From: Bradyrhizobium liaoningense
Lineage (GTDB): Bacteria; Pseudomonadota; Alphaproteobacteria; Rhizobiales; Xanthobacteraceae
Assembly: GCF_018130825.1 (NCBI RefSeq)
Contig: NZ_JAFCJS010000003.1
Span: 767,001-831,000, forward strand
Direction of reading: 5' to 3'
Length of the DNA stretch: 64,000 nucleotides
Part shown: positions 27,083 through 35,586 of the stretch, one piece after another
How positions within the stretch are numbered: the first letter of the stretch is position 1
How the letters are laid out: every line of letters begins with the position of its first letter
Notes under the pieces: generated by a model
Told to the model about the DNA's origin: nothing
What the model saw: only the letters and a program-made list of their open reading frames with translations
Database searches by the model: none
Program-made: the position numbers and the translations under genes

Positions 27083-27373
27083 TCAGCGGACGCCGACGCG
27101 ATTGACCGGACCGCCGCGATTCATCGGCGTGCCGGCACGGACACCAACGCCGGGCGCACCGACGCCGGGTGTCGCGACCGCAGCCGCCGCAACCGGGGCG
27201 ACCGGTGCAACCACAACCGCCGCCGTCGGCCGCACCACGCAGCCCTTGGGCACGCCGACGGTCTTGCAATAGACCACGGCCTGCGCCGGGCTCGTGCCCA
27301 GCGACACCATCGCCGCACCCGCCAGCACCATGACCGTCAGCCCGGCGCTCAGCGCTCCCGCTCTTTTCGACAT
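27083..27373 (-). CDS. small secreted Ala/Val/Pro-rich protein
   Basis: This 96-residue protein starts at ATG 27373 after GGAGAG. It has a Sec signal (ALSAGLTVMVLAGAAMVSLGTSPAQA), then VVYCKTVGVPKGCVVRP with two cysteines, followed by low-complexity Val/Ala/Pro and Gly repeats (VAPVAPVAAAAV, GVGAPGVGV). The open frame upstream belongs to no gene. It is probably periplasmic or surface-exposed; function unknown. Confidence 0.75.
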   Translation of the reverse strand: MSKRAGALSAGLTVMVLAGAAMVSLGTSPAQAVVYCKTVGVPKGCVVRPTAAVVVAPVAPVAAAAVATPGVGAPGVGVRAGTPMNRGGPVNRVGVR

Positions 27374-27608
27374 CTTGCTCTCCTGCTTCCCGTTCGGCGC
27401 CCGATGCAATTCACCGGGTCTCGCAGCCGACGTGCAGCCTGAATGGCAAAAGACGGCGCGCCGATACATGCCATGAAGATGGGGGTGCGGCGGCGGAGGC
27501 GACGCGCCGATGCCATGAACATGGCATGGACCGCGACCCGCCCTTCGCGAGATGGTCCGGCCCGCTTGATCCCGAACGGGACCACCGACAATCCCAAAGA
27601 GGTGCTTT

Positions 27609-27833
27609 ATGAAGATTTCAGCTCTTGCCGCGCTGCTGCTCGCCGCCACCGCCTTGCCCGCCGCAGCGCAATCCGGCCCGACGCCACAGGAGCAGATGGC
27701 CTGCCGTAGCGATGCCAGCAAGTTCTGCGCCGAGCACATCGGCAAGCCGCCGCAGATGAACGCCTGCCTGCGCGAGAACAAGTCGAAGCTTTCCGACGGC
27801 TGCCGCAAGGTCGTCGAGTCGCACGGAGGCTAG
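27609..27833 (+). CDS. small secreted Cys-rich-repeat protein
   Basis: This 74-residue protein has a signal (LAALLLAATALPAAA) and a mature domain with four cysteines: MACRSDASKFC...NACLRENKSKLSDGCRKVV. The spacing resembles a single GLG1-type Cys-rich repeat. The start ATG 27609 has an AAGAGG site. Such proteins are common and unstudied in Bradyrhizobium-type genomes. It may be periplasmic. Confidence 0.72.
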   Translation: MKISALAALLLAATALPAAAQSGPTPQEQMACRSDASKFCAEHIGKPPQMNACLRENKSKLSDGCRKVVESHGG

Positions 27834-27846
27834 ACGCGGCGTTTCT

Positions 27847-28007
27847 TACCCTCCCCTGGAGGGGAGGGTCGGCTCACATGGAGCGCAGCGCAATGTGAGA
27901 CGGGGTGGGGTGATCCATCCACTCGGGCACTGTTCGCTGCGGAGAGACCGTCACCCCACCCCGCTCGCGCTGCGCGCGGTCGACCCTCCCCCTCCAGGGG
28001 AGGGTGA
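27847..28007. repeat. large compound palindrome, family C
   Basis: ACCCTCCCCTGGAGGGGAGGGT at the left and ACCCTCCCCCTCCAGGGGAGGGT at the right flank inner arms CGGGGTGGGGTGA / TCACCCCACCCCG. The left arm has an extra small hairpin (CTCACATG...CAATGTGAG). The unit sits upstream of the GMC oxidoreductase gene. It has the same layout as family B with different sequence. Confidence 0.85.
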
Positions 28008-28081
28008 GCAAACTACGACCTCTCCCAAAGCACAAATCTTGCAAGCACTCCGCGACGTGAATGTCTTCGGAGTGCGCTTCA

Positions 28082-29660
28082 ATGTACGACACCATCATCG
28101 TAGGCGCCGGCTCGGCCGGCTGTGTGCTGGCCAACCGGCTGTCGGCCGATCCGCATCGCAAGGTTCTGGTGCTGGAAGCCGGCCGGGCGGCGCCGCTCGC
28201 TTCCGACATTCCCTCGGACTGGCCGACGATGTTCAATACATCGGTCGACTGGGGCTATTACACCGAGCCGCAAGCGGGCTGCCGCGGACGGCGCATCTTC
28301 TGGCCGCGCGGCAAGATGATCGGCGGCTCCGGCGCGATGAATGCGATGATCTATATCCGTGGCCTGCCGTCCGACTACGACGGCTGGGAAAAGGCGGGCT
28401 GCGCAGGCTGGGCCTGGCGCCACGTGCTGCCGAAATTCATCGCCTTCGAGAGCAATGCGCGCTTCGCCGACAATCCCTTCCACGGCACGCGCGGCCCGCT
28501 GCACGTCGCCGACGTTCCCCATGTCGACCCGAACGAGCTGAAATGGCTGGAGGCAGCGCTAGGTGCGGGGCTTCCGCACAATCCCGACTTCAACGGCGCC
28601 ACCCAGGAAGGGGCAGGCTTCTTCCAGTTCGTCATCAAGGACGGCGAACGTTTCGGCACCGGCAAGGCCTATTTGCGCCCGGCGCTGGGGCGCGCCAATC
28701 TCACGCTGAAGACAGGCGTGCGGGTCACCCGCATCATCATCGAGCGCTCCCGCGCGATCGGCGTCGAATATCTCGAGAATGGACAGCCCAAGAGCGCCTT
28801 CGCCACCAGCGAAGTGGTGCTCGCCTCCGGCGCCATCGGGTCGGCGCAGCAACTGCTGCTCTCGGGCGTCGGCCCGGCCGACGAATTGAAGGCGGCCGGC
28901 GTGAACGTGCTGCATGATCTGCCCGGCGTCGGCCGTGATCTCCAGGATCACATCAACATTCCCATCACCTTCTATGCGAAAGAGAAGATCGGCGTCGGCG
29001 CCTGGAGAGGAGAGTCTCGCCGCAAGCCTTGCCGAGTGGGAAACCCGCCGCAGCGGCCCGCGCACGTCGCCCTGGGTCGCCGCCGGCGCGCATGTGCGAA
29101 GCCGCCCCGACGTCGAGCCCGACCTGCAGCTTTATGGTGCGATCAGCCCGCACCGCGACTATGTCCGCTTCCTGTCGTCGAAATCCGGCATCACCCTGCA
29201 TGCGACGTTGCAGCGGCCGAATAGCCGCGGCCGGATCACGCTGCGCTCGGCCGATCCGATCGAACATCCCGCGATCGACCCCGGCTATTTCGCATCGGAT
29301 GCGAGCGGCAGCGACATCGCGACCATGATCGAAGGCGTGCGCATCAACCGCCGCATCGCGGCGCAATCGCCGCTGAAGGAGATGATCGAGGGGGAGATCA
29401 CGCCGAGCGCGGAAGCGGTCAGCGACGCCGAAATCGCAGACTACATCCGCGGCCATTGCACGACGCTCTATCATGCCGCCTCGACCTGCCGCATGGGCAC
29501 GGACGATCTGGCCGTCGTCGATCCGAAACGGTTGCAGGTGCGCGGTCTCGACGGCCTGCATGTGGCCGATGCCTCGGTGATCCCGATCATGATCTCAGGC
29601 AACATCCAGACGCCGACGATCCTGATTGCCGAATGCGCGGCGGCCGCGATCCTCGGCTAA
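28082..29660 (+). pseudogene. GMC-family FAD oxidoreductase (choline dehydrogenase-like), frameshifted
   Basis: The gene reads as one GMC oxidoreductase in two frames. The first part (from ATG 28082, MYDTIIVGAGSAGCVLANRLS) has the FAD-binding Rossmann motif and continues to about 29005 (FYAKEKIGVGAW), after which the frame carries nonsense to a stop at 29224. The frame two bases later resumes with ESLAASLAEWETRRSGPRTSPWVAAGAHV and runs to the normal C-terminus: GHCTTLYHAASTCRMG with the catalytic His region and SGNIQTPTILIAE at the end. Inserting two bases at about 29003-29015 gives 526 residues, a normal length. It is either a recent pseudogene or a sequencing error. Confidence 0.9.
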
Positions 29661-29763
29661 AGCATGATCCGGAAAAGTGCGAAGCGGTTTTCCGGAAAGA
29701 TCATGCGCAAACAGCAACCTAAAGCGCGATGACGCTTCATCCAAATCTCATCGCGCTTTAGGC
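29661..29763. repeat. two adjacent palindromes, GATCCGGAAAAG and CTAAAGCGCGATGA types
   Basis: The first palindrome (29661-29706) pairs GCATGATCCGGAAAA with TTTTCCGGAAAGATCATGC. The second (29718-29763) pairs CCTAAAGCGCGATGA with TCATCGCGCTTTAGG. Both fill the gap between the GMC stop and the converging gene at 29765. I recall sequences of this type from rhizobial intergenic repeats, but cannot confirm copy number here. Confidence 0.75.
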
Positions 29764-29764
29764 G

Positions 29765-30442
29765 CTAATCGTCGTCAGGCCCGAACAGCCTGATCTGCGG
29801 AACACCGCTGCGCGGCCGGCTTGCATAGTCGTGCGCATCGGAATCTTCGCGGATGTTGCGTGCCACGTCGTCCCAATCGGTGCGGTCGCGCATGCCGCGC
29901 GGATCGCGAGAGTCGTAGCGGTGACGTTCGGCCCAGCGCTCGCGACGTTCGGCTCGGCGCCGTTCGGACGCGGCGCGCCTCAGGTCGGAATCCCTGGCCT
30001 TGGCATAGGCATTGTCAGGTGAGGAGGATTGGTTCGTCGAAGCCTGCTGCTCGGCAGGCTTCGCAGACGTCGCCGGTGCCGGCTTCGGCGGCTCAACGAC
30101 GGCCGCTTGCGAAGGCTGCGGCGCTGCTGGTTCAGCGTTCGCCTGAGTGGTCTGCGTGTCGGGCCTTACGGTTTCAGGCTTTGCTTCGGCCCGCACCGGC
30201 GCAGCGATGATCGTGCCGAAGGCCTGCGATCCCGTGAGATATTGCACGCGCTCCGACGGCGCATTGGTCTGGGCTGAGGCGCTGGCGGTTTCCGAGCGCT
30301 GCGCCATCTTGCTGGTATCCGGCCCTTGCTTGGGCGCGATCGGATTCATGATGTTGCCGGCGACGATGCCGCCGCCGAGGCCTATGGCAATAGCGACAAC
30401 AATTGTTCCGGCACCGACGAAATAGGCTGTCGAGGCGCGCAT
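29765..30442 (-). CDS. membrane-anchored Arg-rich protein, unknown function
   Basis: This 225-residue protein has a single N-terminal helix (YFVGAGTIVVAIAIGLGGGIVAGNIM) followed by a long low-complexity Ala/Pro/Glu/Thr region and a strongly basic RRAASERRRAERRERWAERHRY segment. It ends with RSGVPQIRLFGPDDD. Start ATG 30442 follows GAGGGAG. The region after the helix is probably periplasmic or disordered. It lies 89 bases downstream of another similarly built gene (30532), so they may form an operon. Confidence 0.75.
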   Translation of the reverse strand: MRASTAYFVGAGTIVVAIAIGLGGGIVAGNIMNPIAPKQGPDTSKMAQRSETASASAQTNAPSERVQYLTGSQAFGTIIAAPVRAEAKPETVRPDTQTTQANAEPAAPQPSQAAVVEPPKPAPATSAKPAEQQASTNQSSSPDNAYAKARDSDLRRAASERRRAERRERWAERHRYDSRDPRGMRDRTDWDDVARNIREDSDAHDYASRPRSGVPQIRLFGPDDD

Positions 30443-30531
30443 TGATCCACTCCCTCTTTGGGGCGGGCAACGCGTGGGGATTGCCAGATGTTCCTGATGG
30501 CTACGGTTCCCCAAAGAGGAAACCGCGCGTA

Positions 30532-31263
30532 TCAGATCTGCTGCGCGACCTTCTCGAGCCCGATGAGGCGGGCGAGCTTGCGCACTTCTTCCTTTTGGTC
30601 GTCGCGCAACTGGAACAGCAGCGGCATCGCGGCCGACTTCAACTGCTGCACCTCGTCGCAATTCGGATCGATCTGCGCGCTGGGCGGCGCATTCGGATTC
30701 GACAGCTTGTTCGCCTGGATCCTGCGCGCGACGTTGCGCAGCGCGGTCTCGACCGAAGGCCAGTAATATTCCTGCGACGACGACAGCTTCAGGCGATCCT
30801 TGATGCCCGAAATCTGAACGTCGGAGAGCAGCGAATAGGATTTCTGCGGCTGCGGCTTGGCGACGACTTTCGGCTTGGCCGGAACCTCGACGGCGGGAAC
30901 GTCCGCCGCAGCAGGCGCCTCATGCGCATTTGCTTTCGGCATCGGGAAATCGGACGGCGTCGCGGCGGCAAAGGCCTGGCGCAGCGGCTCGGTGAGAACA
31001 GGCGCCTGCGCGAGCTTGTCGGCGGGCACCTGAACCGGCTCGATCGCGGCCGAGGCCAAAGCGAGCATCGGAACCAGTCGATCGGCCTTGGCGGCGCGGT
31101 TGGTCGTGAGCGGCTTCGCGGGCGGGGCTTCGGTGATCATCTCGGCACTGACGCTGGGCACGCTGTCCCGGCCGAGGATGGCGGTGGTGGCGGCGCCAAG
31201 GACCAGGAAACAGGTCAGCACAACGATGGTGATGGCTTTGGACAAACGTCCCTCCGCGCCCAC
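30532..31263 (-). CDS. membrane-anchored protein, unknown function
   Basis: This protein of up to 243 residues has an N-terminal helix (AITIVVLTCFLVLGAATTAILG) and a Pro/Ala/Lys-rich middle. Its C-terminal region contains LLSDVQISGIKDRLKLSSSQEYYWPSVETALRNVARRI and ends in LRDDQKEEVRKLARLIGLEKVAQQI. That part resembles LTXXQ/Spy-like helical domains that sense periplasmic stress, but I am not certain. The start is GTG 31263 or a TTG at 31245; neither is strong. Likely co-transcribed with the 29765 gene. Confidence 0.7.
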   Translation of the reverse strand: MGAEGRLSKAITIVVLTCFLVLGAATTAILGRDSVPSVSAEMITEAPPAKPLTTNRAAKADRLVPMLALASAAIEPVQVPADKLAQAPVLTEPLRQAFAAATPSDFPMPKANAHEAPAAADVPAVEVPAKPKVVAKPQPQKSYSLLSDVQISGIKDRLKLSSSQEYYWPSVETALRNVARRIQANKLSNPNAPPSAQIDPNCDEVQQLKSAAMPLLFQLRDDQKEEVRKLARLIGLEKVAQQI

Positions 31264-31378
31264 AACTTCAAGTCCACGTGATCACTGCCCGAAAACTGGG
31301 CGATAATTAAGGCCTAACCGTGCCATCGCGGCGGCAATCGCGCGGACTGCGGCGACATCGCCGAAAAACCCAAGAAAA

Positions 31379-31627
31379 TCAGGCAGCTGCCGCCAGATCA
31401 TAGGCGTCCTGGATGTCGGCGACGATCTCGGAGGCCTCCCACACGGCGCGCGGCTCGACCGATTGCAGCGTGACCGTCCAGTTGCCGCCACGGCGGGTGC
31501 GGGGGACGCTGACGATGTCGAAGCGCACGTTGCGGCACAGCGGGTGACGGGCCAGCGCATGGGCGACGCGGACGCGGATCTCGTCCAGCGATGCCGCCGT
31601 CTTGGTGTTGAGATAATCGAAGTCCAT
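31379..31627 (-). CDS. hypothetical protein, 82 residues
   Basis: This small soluble protein starts at ATG 31627 after a GAGAGGGA site. It has a helical N-terminus (ASLDEIRVRVAHALARHPLC) followed by two strands (VRFDIVSV, NWTVTLQSV) and a final helix (WEASEIVADIQDAYDLA). The pattern is a small alpha/beta domain with no recognised catalytic motif. Confidence 0.7.
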   Translation of the reverse strand: MDFDYLNTKTAASLDEIRVRVAHALARHPLCRNVRFDIVSVPRTRRGGNWTVTLQSVEPRAVWEASEIVADIQDAYDLAAAA

Positions 31628-31775
31628 CGCCTGTCCCTCTCGGTCCTGATTGGCGGCCTTGAGAGGGATTCTTGGCGGGGCTTGGTTAATCCGCAGTTAA
31701 GTGGGCCGGCCCGGAGGTATGCGGGATTAACTGTGACCGATGCGTCTCTGTTCTTGCGGGGAGAGAGAGGATCGC

Positions 31776-32741
31776 CTACCGCCCGCCTGCCTCGCGATAT
31801 TCCGCGATGGTCCGCGCGACAAGATCATCGACGGCGAGCACGTCAGTCACGCCCGACGTCGAGTGCCCGCCGCTCCATATGTCGCGCCAGCGCTTGGGCC
31901 GGTTCTCGCGCGCAGTGACGTCGATATCCTCAGCGATGTCGATTGCGCCGCGCGCCGGCAGGTCGTGAGGATCGAGACCCGCGGCGACGATCGACGGCTT
32001 CAGCATGCTGGTCTGAAGCCCCGTGAACGCGGTGGTGAGCAGGACGTCGTCGGCACTGCTCTCGACCAGCATTCGCTTGTAACGATCATCCGCCATGCTC
32101 TCGCGCGTCGCGATGAACTTCGTGCCCATATAGCCGAGATCACAGCCGAGCACCTCGGCGGCACGCAGCGCGCGCCCATCGCTGATGCCACCCGCCAGCA
32201 CGATGATGCCGTCATAGAATGCGCGCACCGCGCGGACGAAGGCGAACGGGTTGAGCCAGCCGGTCTGTCCGCCCGCGCCCGCGGTGAGCAGCACGAGCCC
32301 ATCGGCGCCCGCTTCCGCTGCGCGCTCGGCGTGGCGGATCGAGGCAACGTCCGCGAACACCAGCGCGCCGGCGTCGTGCAGCGGCCTCAACACCGGCGAC
32401 GGCGAGCCGACCGAGGTGATGACGATCTCAGGCTTGTGCCGCAGCAGCACCGCGAGATCCTGCTCCAGCCGAACATTGGAGCGGTGCACGATCAGGTTCG
32501 GGCACAGCGGCGCTGCCTTGCGGCCGGTCTGTTGTTCATGCTGCAGCAGCCGCGCTTCGATCTCAGTAAGCCATGCGTCGAGCTGTTCCGTGCTGCGGCA
32601 ATTCGCAGTCGGGAAGCTGCCGATCACGCCGCTCCGGCAGGCCGCGACCATGAGCTCGACGCCCGACACCAGAAACATCGGCGCCGCGATCAGCGGCAGG
32701 GCGAGACGATCGCCGAAACGTTGCAGTCGATCTGACGTCAC
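31776..32741 (-). CDS. nitronate monooxygenase (FMN, TIM barrel), copy 1
   Basis: This FMN enzyme oxidises alkyl nitronates or related enolised nitro compounds. It has about 321 residues from GTG 32741, which has GGGAGG five bases upstream; another GTG at 32756 is possible. Visible motifs include LIVHRSNVRL, ITSVGSPSPV, GADGLVLLTAGAGGQTG (phosphate-binding loop) and IVLAGGISDGRALRAAEVLGCDLGYMGTKFIAT. It is a paralogue of the enzyme at 35587-36555 with the same motifs. An acyl-CoA synthetase gene is divergent from it. Confidence 0.88.
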   Translation of the reverse strand: MTSDRLQRFGDRLALPLIAAPMFLVSGVELMVAACRSGVIGSFPTANCRSTEQLDAWLTEIEARLLQHEQQTGRKAAPLCPNLIVHRSNVRLEQDLAVLLRHKPEIVITSVGSPSPVLRPLHDAGALVFADVASIRHAERAAEAGADGLVLLTAGAGGQTGWLNPFAFVRAVRAFYDGIIVLAGGISDGRALRAAEVLGCDLGYMGTKFIATRESMADDRYKRMLVESSADDVLLTTAFTGLQTSMLKPSIVAAGLDPHDLPARGAIDIAEDIDVTARENRPKRWRDIWSGGHSTSGVTDVLAVDDLVARTIAEYREAGGR

Positions 32742-32849
32742 GCATGCCTCCCTCACGCGGGCTTTGTCGTTTCCTCCCGCATTCCCTGTGCTAGCGTTGC
32801 GGCCAACATTGGCACGCTAGAGGCCGATGACAAAGCAACGAGGAAACAT

Positions 32850-34412
32850 ATGCCCGATCCGCTCCACGCATCGTCCCCGACTTGTGCGCAGACGCTACGG
32901 GCACTGTCACGCTATCCCGACCGCACTGCTTTCGCCTGGCCCGGCGGATCGCTGAGCTACCGTGGCACGATCGACCTGATCGGACGCATCCAGGGCGTGT
33001 TCATGCGGCTTGGCTTGCAGCCCGGCGCGCGCGTCGCCTTCCTCACCGCGAACCGCGCCGACACCTGGTGCGCCGGCGTCGCCGCGCAATTGTCGCGGCT
33101 CTGCATCACCTGGCTGCATCCTTTGGGATCGCGAGGAGACCAGCTGTTCCAGCTGGAGGATTCCGAGGCCGAGGTGCTCGTGGTCGATGCGGCCGCCTTC
33201 CGCGATCGCGGCGGCGAGCTCGCCGCGAGCGCGGGCCGGCTCAAGGCGGTCTTCACCATGGGGCCGGCCGACTATGGCGTCGACCTGTTGCAGGCGATCG
33301 AGATCGAAGGCCACAGCAGCGCGCATTGCCTCGCCGGCCCCGACGACCTTTCCACGCTGAACTACACCGGCGGCACGACCGGTAAATCCAAGGGCGCGCT
33401 GCGCTACCACCGCGAAAATGCCGGAGCGGCCGCCGCGATCCTCGCCGACTTCGAAATTCCGGAGGGTGCGCGCTATCTGACGGTCGCGCCGATCAGCCAT
33501 GTCGCCGGCACGAAGGTGCTGCCGACCCTGATGCGCGGCGGCACCGTGCACATGCTGAAAGGTTTCGATCCCGAGGCCGTGCTGGCGACGATCGCGCGCG
33601 AGCGCATCAACTTCACGCTGTTCGTGCCCACCATGATCTATGTGCTGCTCGACCATCCTGCGCTGGGCAGGACCGATTTGTCCTCGCTCGAGCTCGTGCT
33701 GTACGGCGCCTCGGCGATGTCGCCGAGCCGGCTGGTCGAAGGCATCGAGCGCATCGGCCCGGTATTCTCGCAGCTCTACGGGCAGACCGAATGCTATCCG
33801 ATCTCGGTGCTGCGTAAGGCCGATCACGATCCGAGGACGCCCGAGCTGTTCCTGTCCTGCGGCTTCCCGATCGCGGCCTGCGAGGTCAAGCTCCTCGACG
33901 ACGACGACCAGGAGGTGGCGACGGGCGACGCCGGCGAAATCTGCGTGCGCGCCCCGCATGCGATGGCGGAATACTGGAAGCGCCCCGACATCACCGCCGA
34001 GACGCTGAAGAACGGCTGGGTCCACACCGGCGACATCGCGCGCAAGGATGAGCGCGGCTACATGTTCATCCTCGACCGCAAGAAGGACATGATCGTGTCC
34101 GGCGGCTTCAACATCTTCCCGCGCGAGGTCGAGGATGTGCTGTCGCAGCATGCCGACGTCGCGATGGTCGCGGTCGTCGGTATCCCCGACGAGAAATGGG
34201 GCGAAGCCGTTACCGCCGTCGTCGTGCCGCGCGAGGGCGCAAAGCCCGATCCGGACGAGCTGATCAACCTCGTGAAGACGCGAAAAGGCTCGGCGCATGC
34301 GCCCAAGCAGATTCAGTTCGTCAAGCAGCTGCCGATGACCGGCGTCGGCAAGGTCGACAAGAAGGTATTGCGTGCGGGGTTCTGGAGCGGACGGGACCGT
34401 ATGGTGGGGTAA
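32850..34412 (+). CDS. acyl-CoA synthetase (AMP-forming)
   Basis: This 520-residue ligase activates a carboxylic acid to its CoA thioester through an acyl-AMP. The phosphate-binding signature is LNYTGGTTGKSKGAL; LYGQTECYPIS and YMFILDRKKDMIVSGGFNIFPREVEDVL are the other family motifs, and the C-terminal catalytic Lys lies in GVGKVDKKVL. Start ATG 32850 follows AGGAAACAT. The neighbours (nitronate monooxygenases, a thioesterase) suggest a catabolic cluster for a nitro or branched acid, but the substrate is not known. Confidence 0.9.
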   Translation: MPDPLHASSPTCAQTLRALSRYPDRTAFAWPGGSLSYRGTIDLIGRIQGVFMRLGLQPGARVAFLTANRADTWCAGVAAQLSRLCITWLHPLGSRGDQLFQLEDSEAEVLVVDAAAFRDRGGELAASAGRLKAVFTMGPADYGVDLLQAIEIEGHSSAHCLAGPDDLSTLNYTGGTTGKSKGALRYHRENAGAAAAILADFEIPEGARYLTVAPISHVAGTKVLPTLMRGGTVHMLKGFDPEAVLATIARERINFTLFVPTMIYVLLDHPALGRTDLSSLELVLYGASAMSPSRLVEGIERIGPVFSQLYGQTECYPISVLRKADHDPRTPELFLSCGFPIAACEVKLLDDDDQEVATGDAGEICVRAPHAMAEYWKRPDITAETLKNGWVHTGDIARKDERGYMFILDRKKDMIVSGGFNIFPREVEDVLSQHADVAMVAVVGIPDEKWGEAVTAVVVPREGAKPDPDELINLVKTRKGSAHAPKQIQFVKQLPMTGVGKVDKKVLRAGFWSGRDRMVG

Positions 34413-34551
34413 ATACCCCGGACTTCTACGGTGTCGTTGTGGCCCCGGCACCACAGCGCGCAACGGAATATGCGGCGGCGATGCCCGCACAATTGCCGAC
34501 GAATCAGGGAATCACCTAGACCGCTGATGGGGCTGGGAAGCGGAGAGTAGA

Positions 34552-34650
34552 ATGAGAGTCGCTTCCCTGGAAAGTGCAGTCGCCGCGGTCACGTTGATCA
34601 CGGCTATCATCGTGGTGCTGTGGGAGATCAAGATCTTCTACGGTTTGTGA
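34552..34650 (+). CDS. possible small membrane protein, 32 residues
   Basis: A short open frame starts at ATG 34552 after GGAGAGTAG and encodes a single hydrophobic helix (AVAAVTLITAIIVVLWEI) with a short tail, ending KIFYGL. The codon usage and the good ribosome-binding site support it, but a helix-only peptide of this size is hard to prove. No neighbour suggests a partner. Confidence 0.45.
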   Translation: MRVASLESAVAAVTLITAIIVVLWEIKIFYGL

Positions 34651-34739
34651 ACTGGCAGGATGCCGAGCATCCCTTCCGCGGCGGCGGAAGTCTGCCGTTC
34701 AATCGGCTCCTGGCGTGGCCATGTCGCCTGCCATCACCC

Positions 34740-35513
34740 TCACCGCTTCTCGATCACAAGGCTCTGCACAGCGCGGCCGAAATAACCCTGCCGGTCGGCA
34801 AGACGCGACATCGCAAGGCCCGCGCCATCAGGACCGATCCAGGAGTCGCCGTCGAGCAAAATCCATTCGCCGACCGGCTGGCGCGCAAGGCTCACGGTGA
34901 GATCGGCGTTGATGTAGGTCCACGCGCGGAAATCGAGCGTCGAGGCAGTGCCGTTGGAGAAGTCGGCGGCGACCACGGCGCGCATGGCCTGCGAGATCGC
35001 TTGGCCCTCGATCAGCGGATGGTCGACGCGAAACCAGATCGCACCGGCACCGGCCTGGCCGAAGCGGCCGCGCGCGGCCCGCATCGAGACCGACCGCACG
35101 AACGGGCTGGTGGCGGCATGACCGTCCTCCACCAGCGAGTCCTCCGGCGAGGGTAGTGTGACCGGCAGCTCCTTGACCTCATCCGGCAGCGGCTGCGCCT
35201 GGCGCCTGATCTTGAGCACGGTGGCGCCGACCACCTGCACGCCGTCGGCGAGCAGCTTGATCTCGCAGAGCTGGATCTTGCGGCCCTCGCGCAGCACTTC
35301 GGTCGCAATCGTGAGCGGCGCCACCGGGACCGGCCGCATCAGATCGATGGTGACGCGCGCGATGTCCATCGCAACAGGCGTCGGGATGCGCTCGGCCGCC
35401 CATGTCACCAGCGATGCCGGCGCCGAACCGTGCTGCATGCGCCGGTCCCACGGACCGGCGGCGTCCGGGCTGGTGACGACGCTGTTGCCGTCGACGCGGT
35501 AGATGGGGGGCAT
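34740..35513 (-). CDS. acyl-CoA thioesterase (TesB/4HBT_3-type)
   Basis: This 257-residue protein has the double-hotdog layout of the TesB-like thioesterase family. MQHGSAPASLVTWAAER covers the N-terminal hotdog helix, and LDFRAWTYINADLTVSLARQPVGEWILLDGDSWIGPDGAGLAMSRLADRQGYFGRAVQSLVIEK the C-terminal one. The start ATG 35513 (MPPIYRVD) is chosen; the frame continues upstream to 35531. It lies 73 bases downstream of the second nitronate monooxygenase on the same strand, so they are probably co-transcribed. Confidence 0.85.
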   Translation of the reverse strand: MPPIYRVDGNSVVTSPDAAGPWDRRMQHGSAPASLVTWAAERIPTPVAMDIARVTIDLMRPVPVAPLTIATEVLREGRKIQLCEIKLLADGVQVVGATVLKIRRQAQPLPDEVKELPVTLPSPEDSLVEDGHAATSPFVRSVSMRAARGRFGQAGAGAIWFRVDHPLIEGQAISQAMRAVVAADFSNGTASTLDFRAWTYINADLTVSLARQPVGEWILLDGDSWIGPDGAGLAMSRLADRQGYFGRAVQSLVIEKR

Positions 35514-35552
35514 GCTTTCACCGTGGCGCACAGTCGCGGTTCAGAAGACGGT

Positions 35553-35578
35553 GTCGTCCCGGCGAAGGCCGGGACGAC
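35553..35578. repeat. short palindrome between thioesterase and nitronate monooxygenase
   Basis: GTCGTCCCGGC-GAAG-GCCGGGACGAC is a perfect 11-bp stem. It is a half-element of the GTCATTCCGGG type family and may act as a terminator or mRNA-stabilising hairpin. Confidence 0.6.
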
Positions 35579-35586
35579 AAAGAAGA

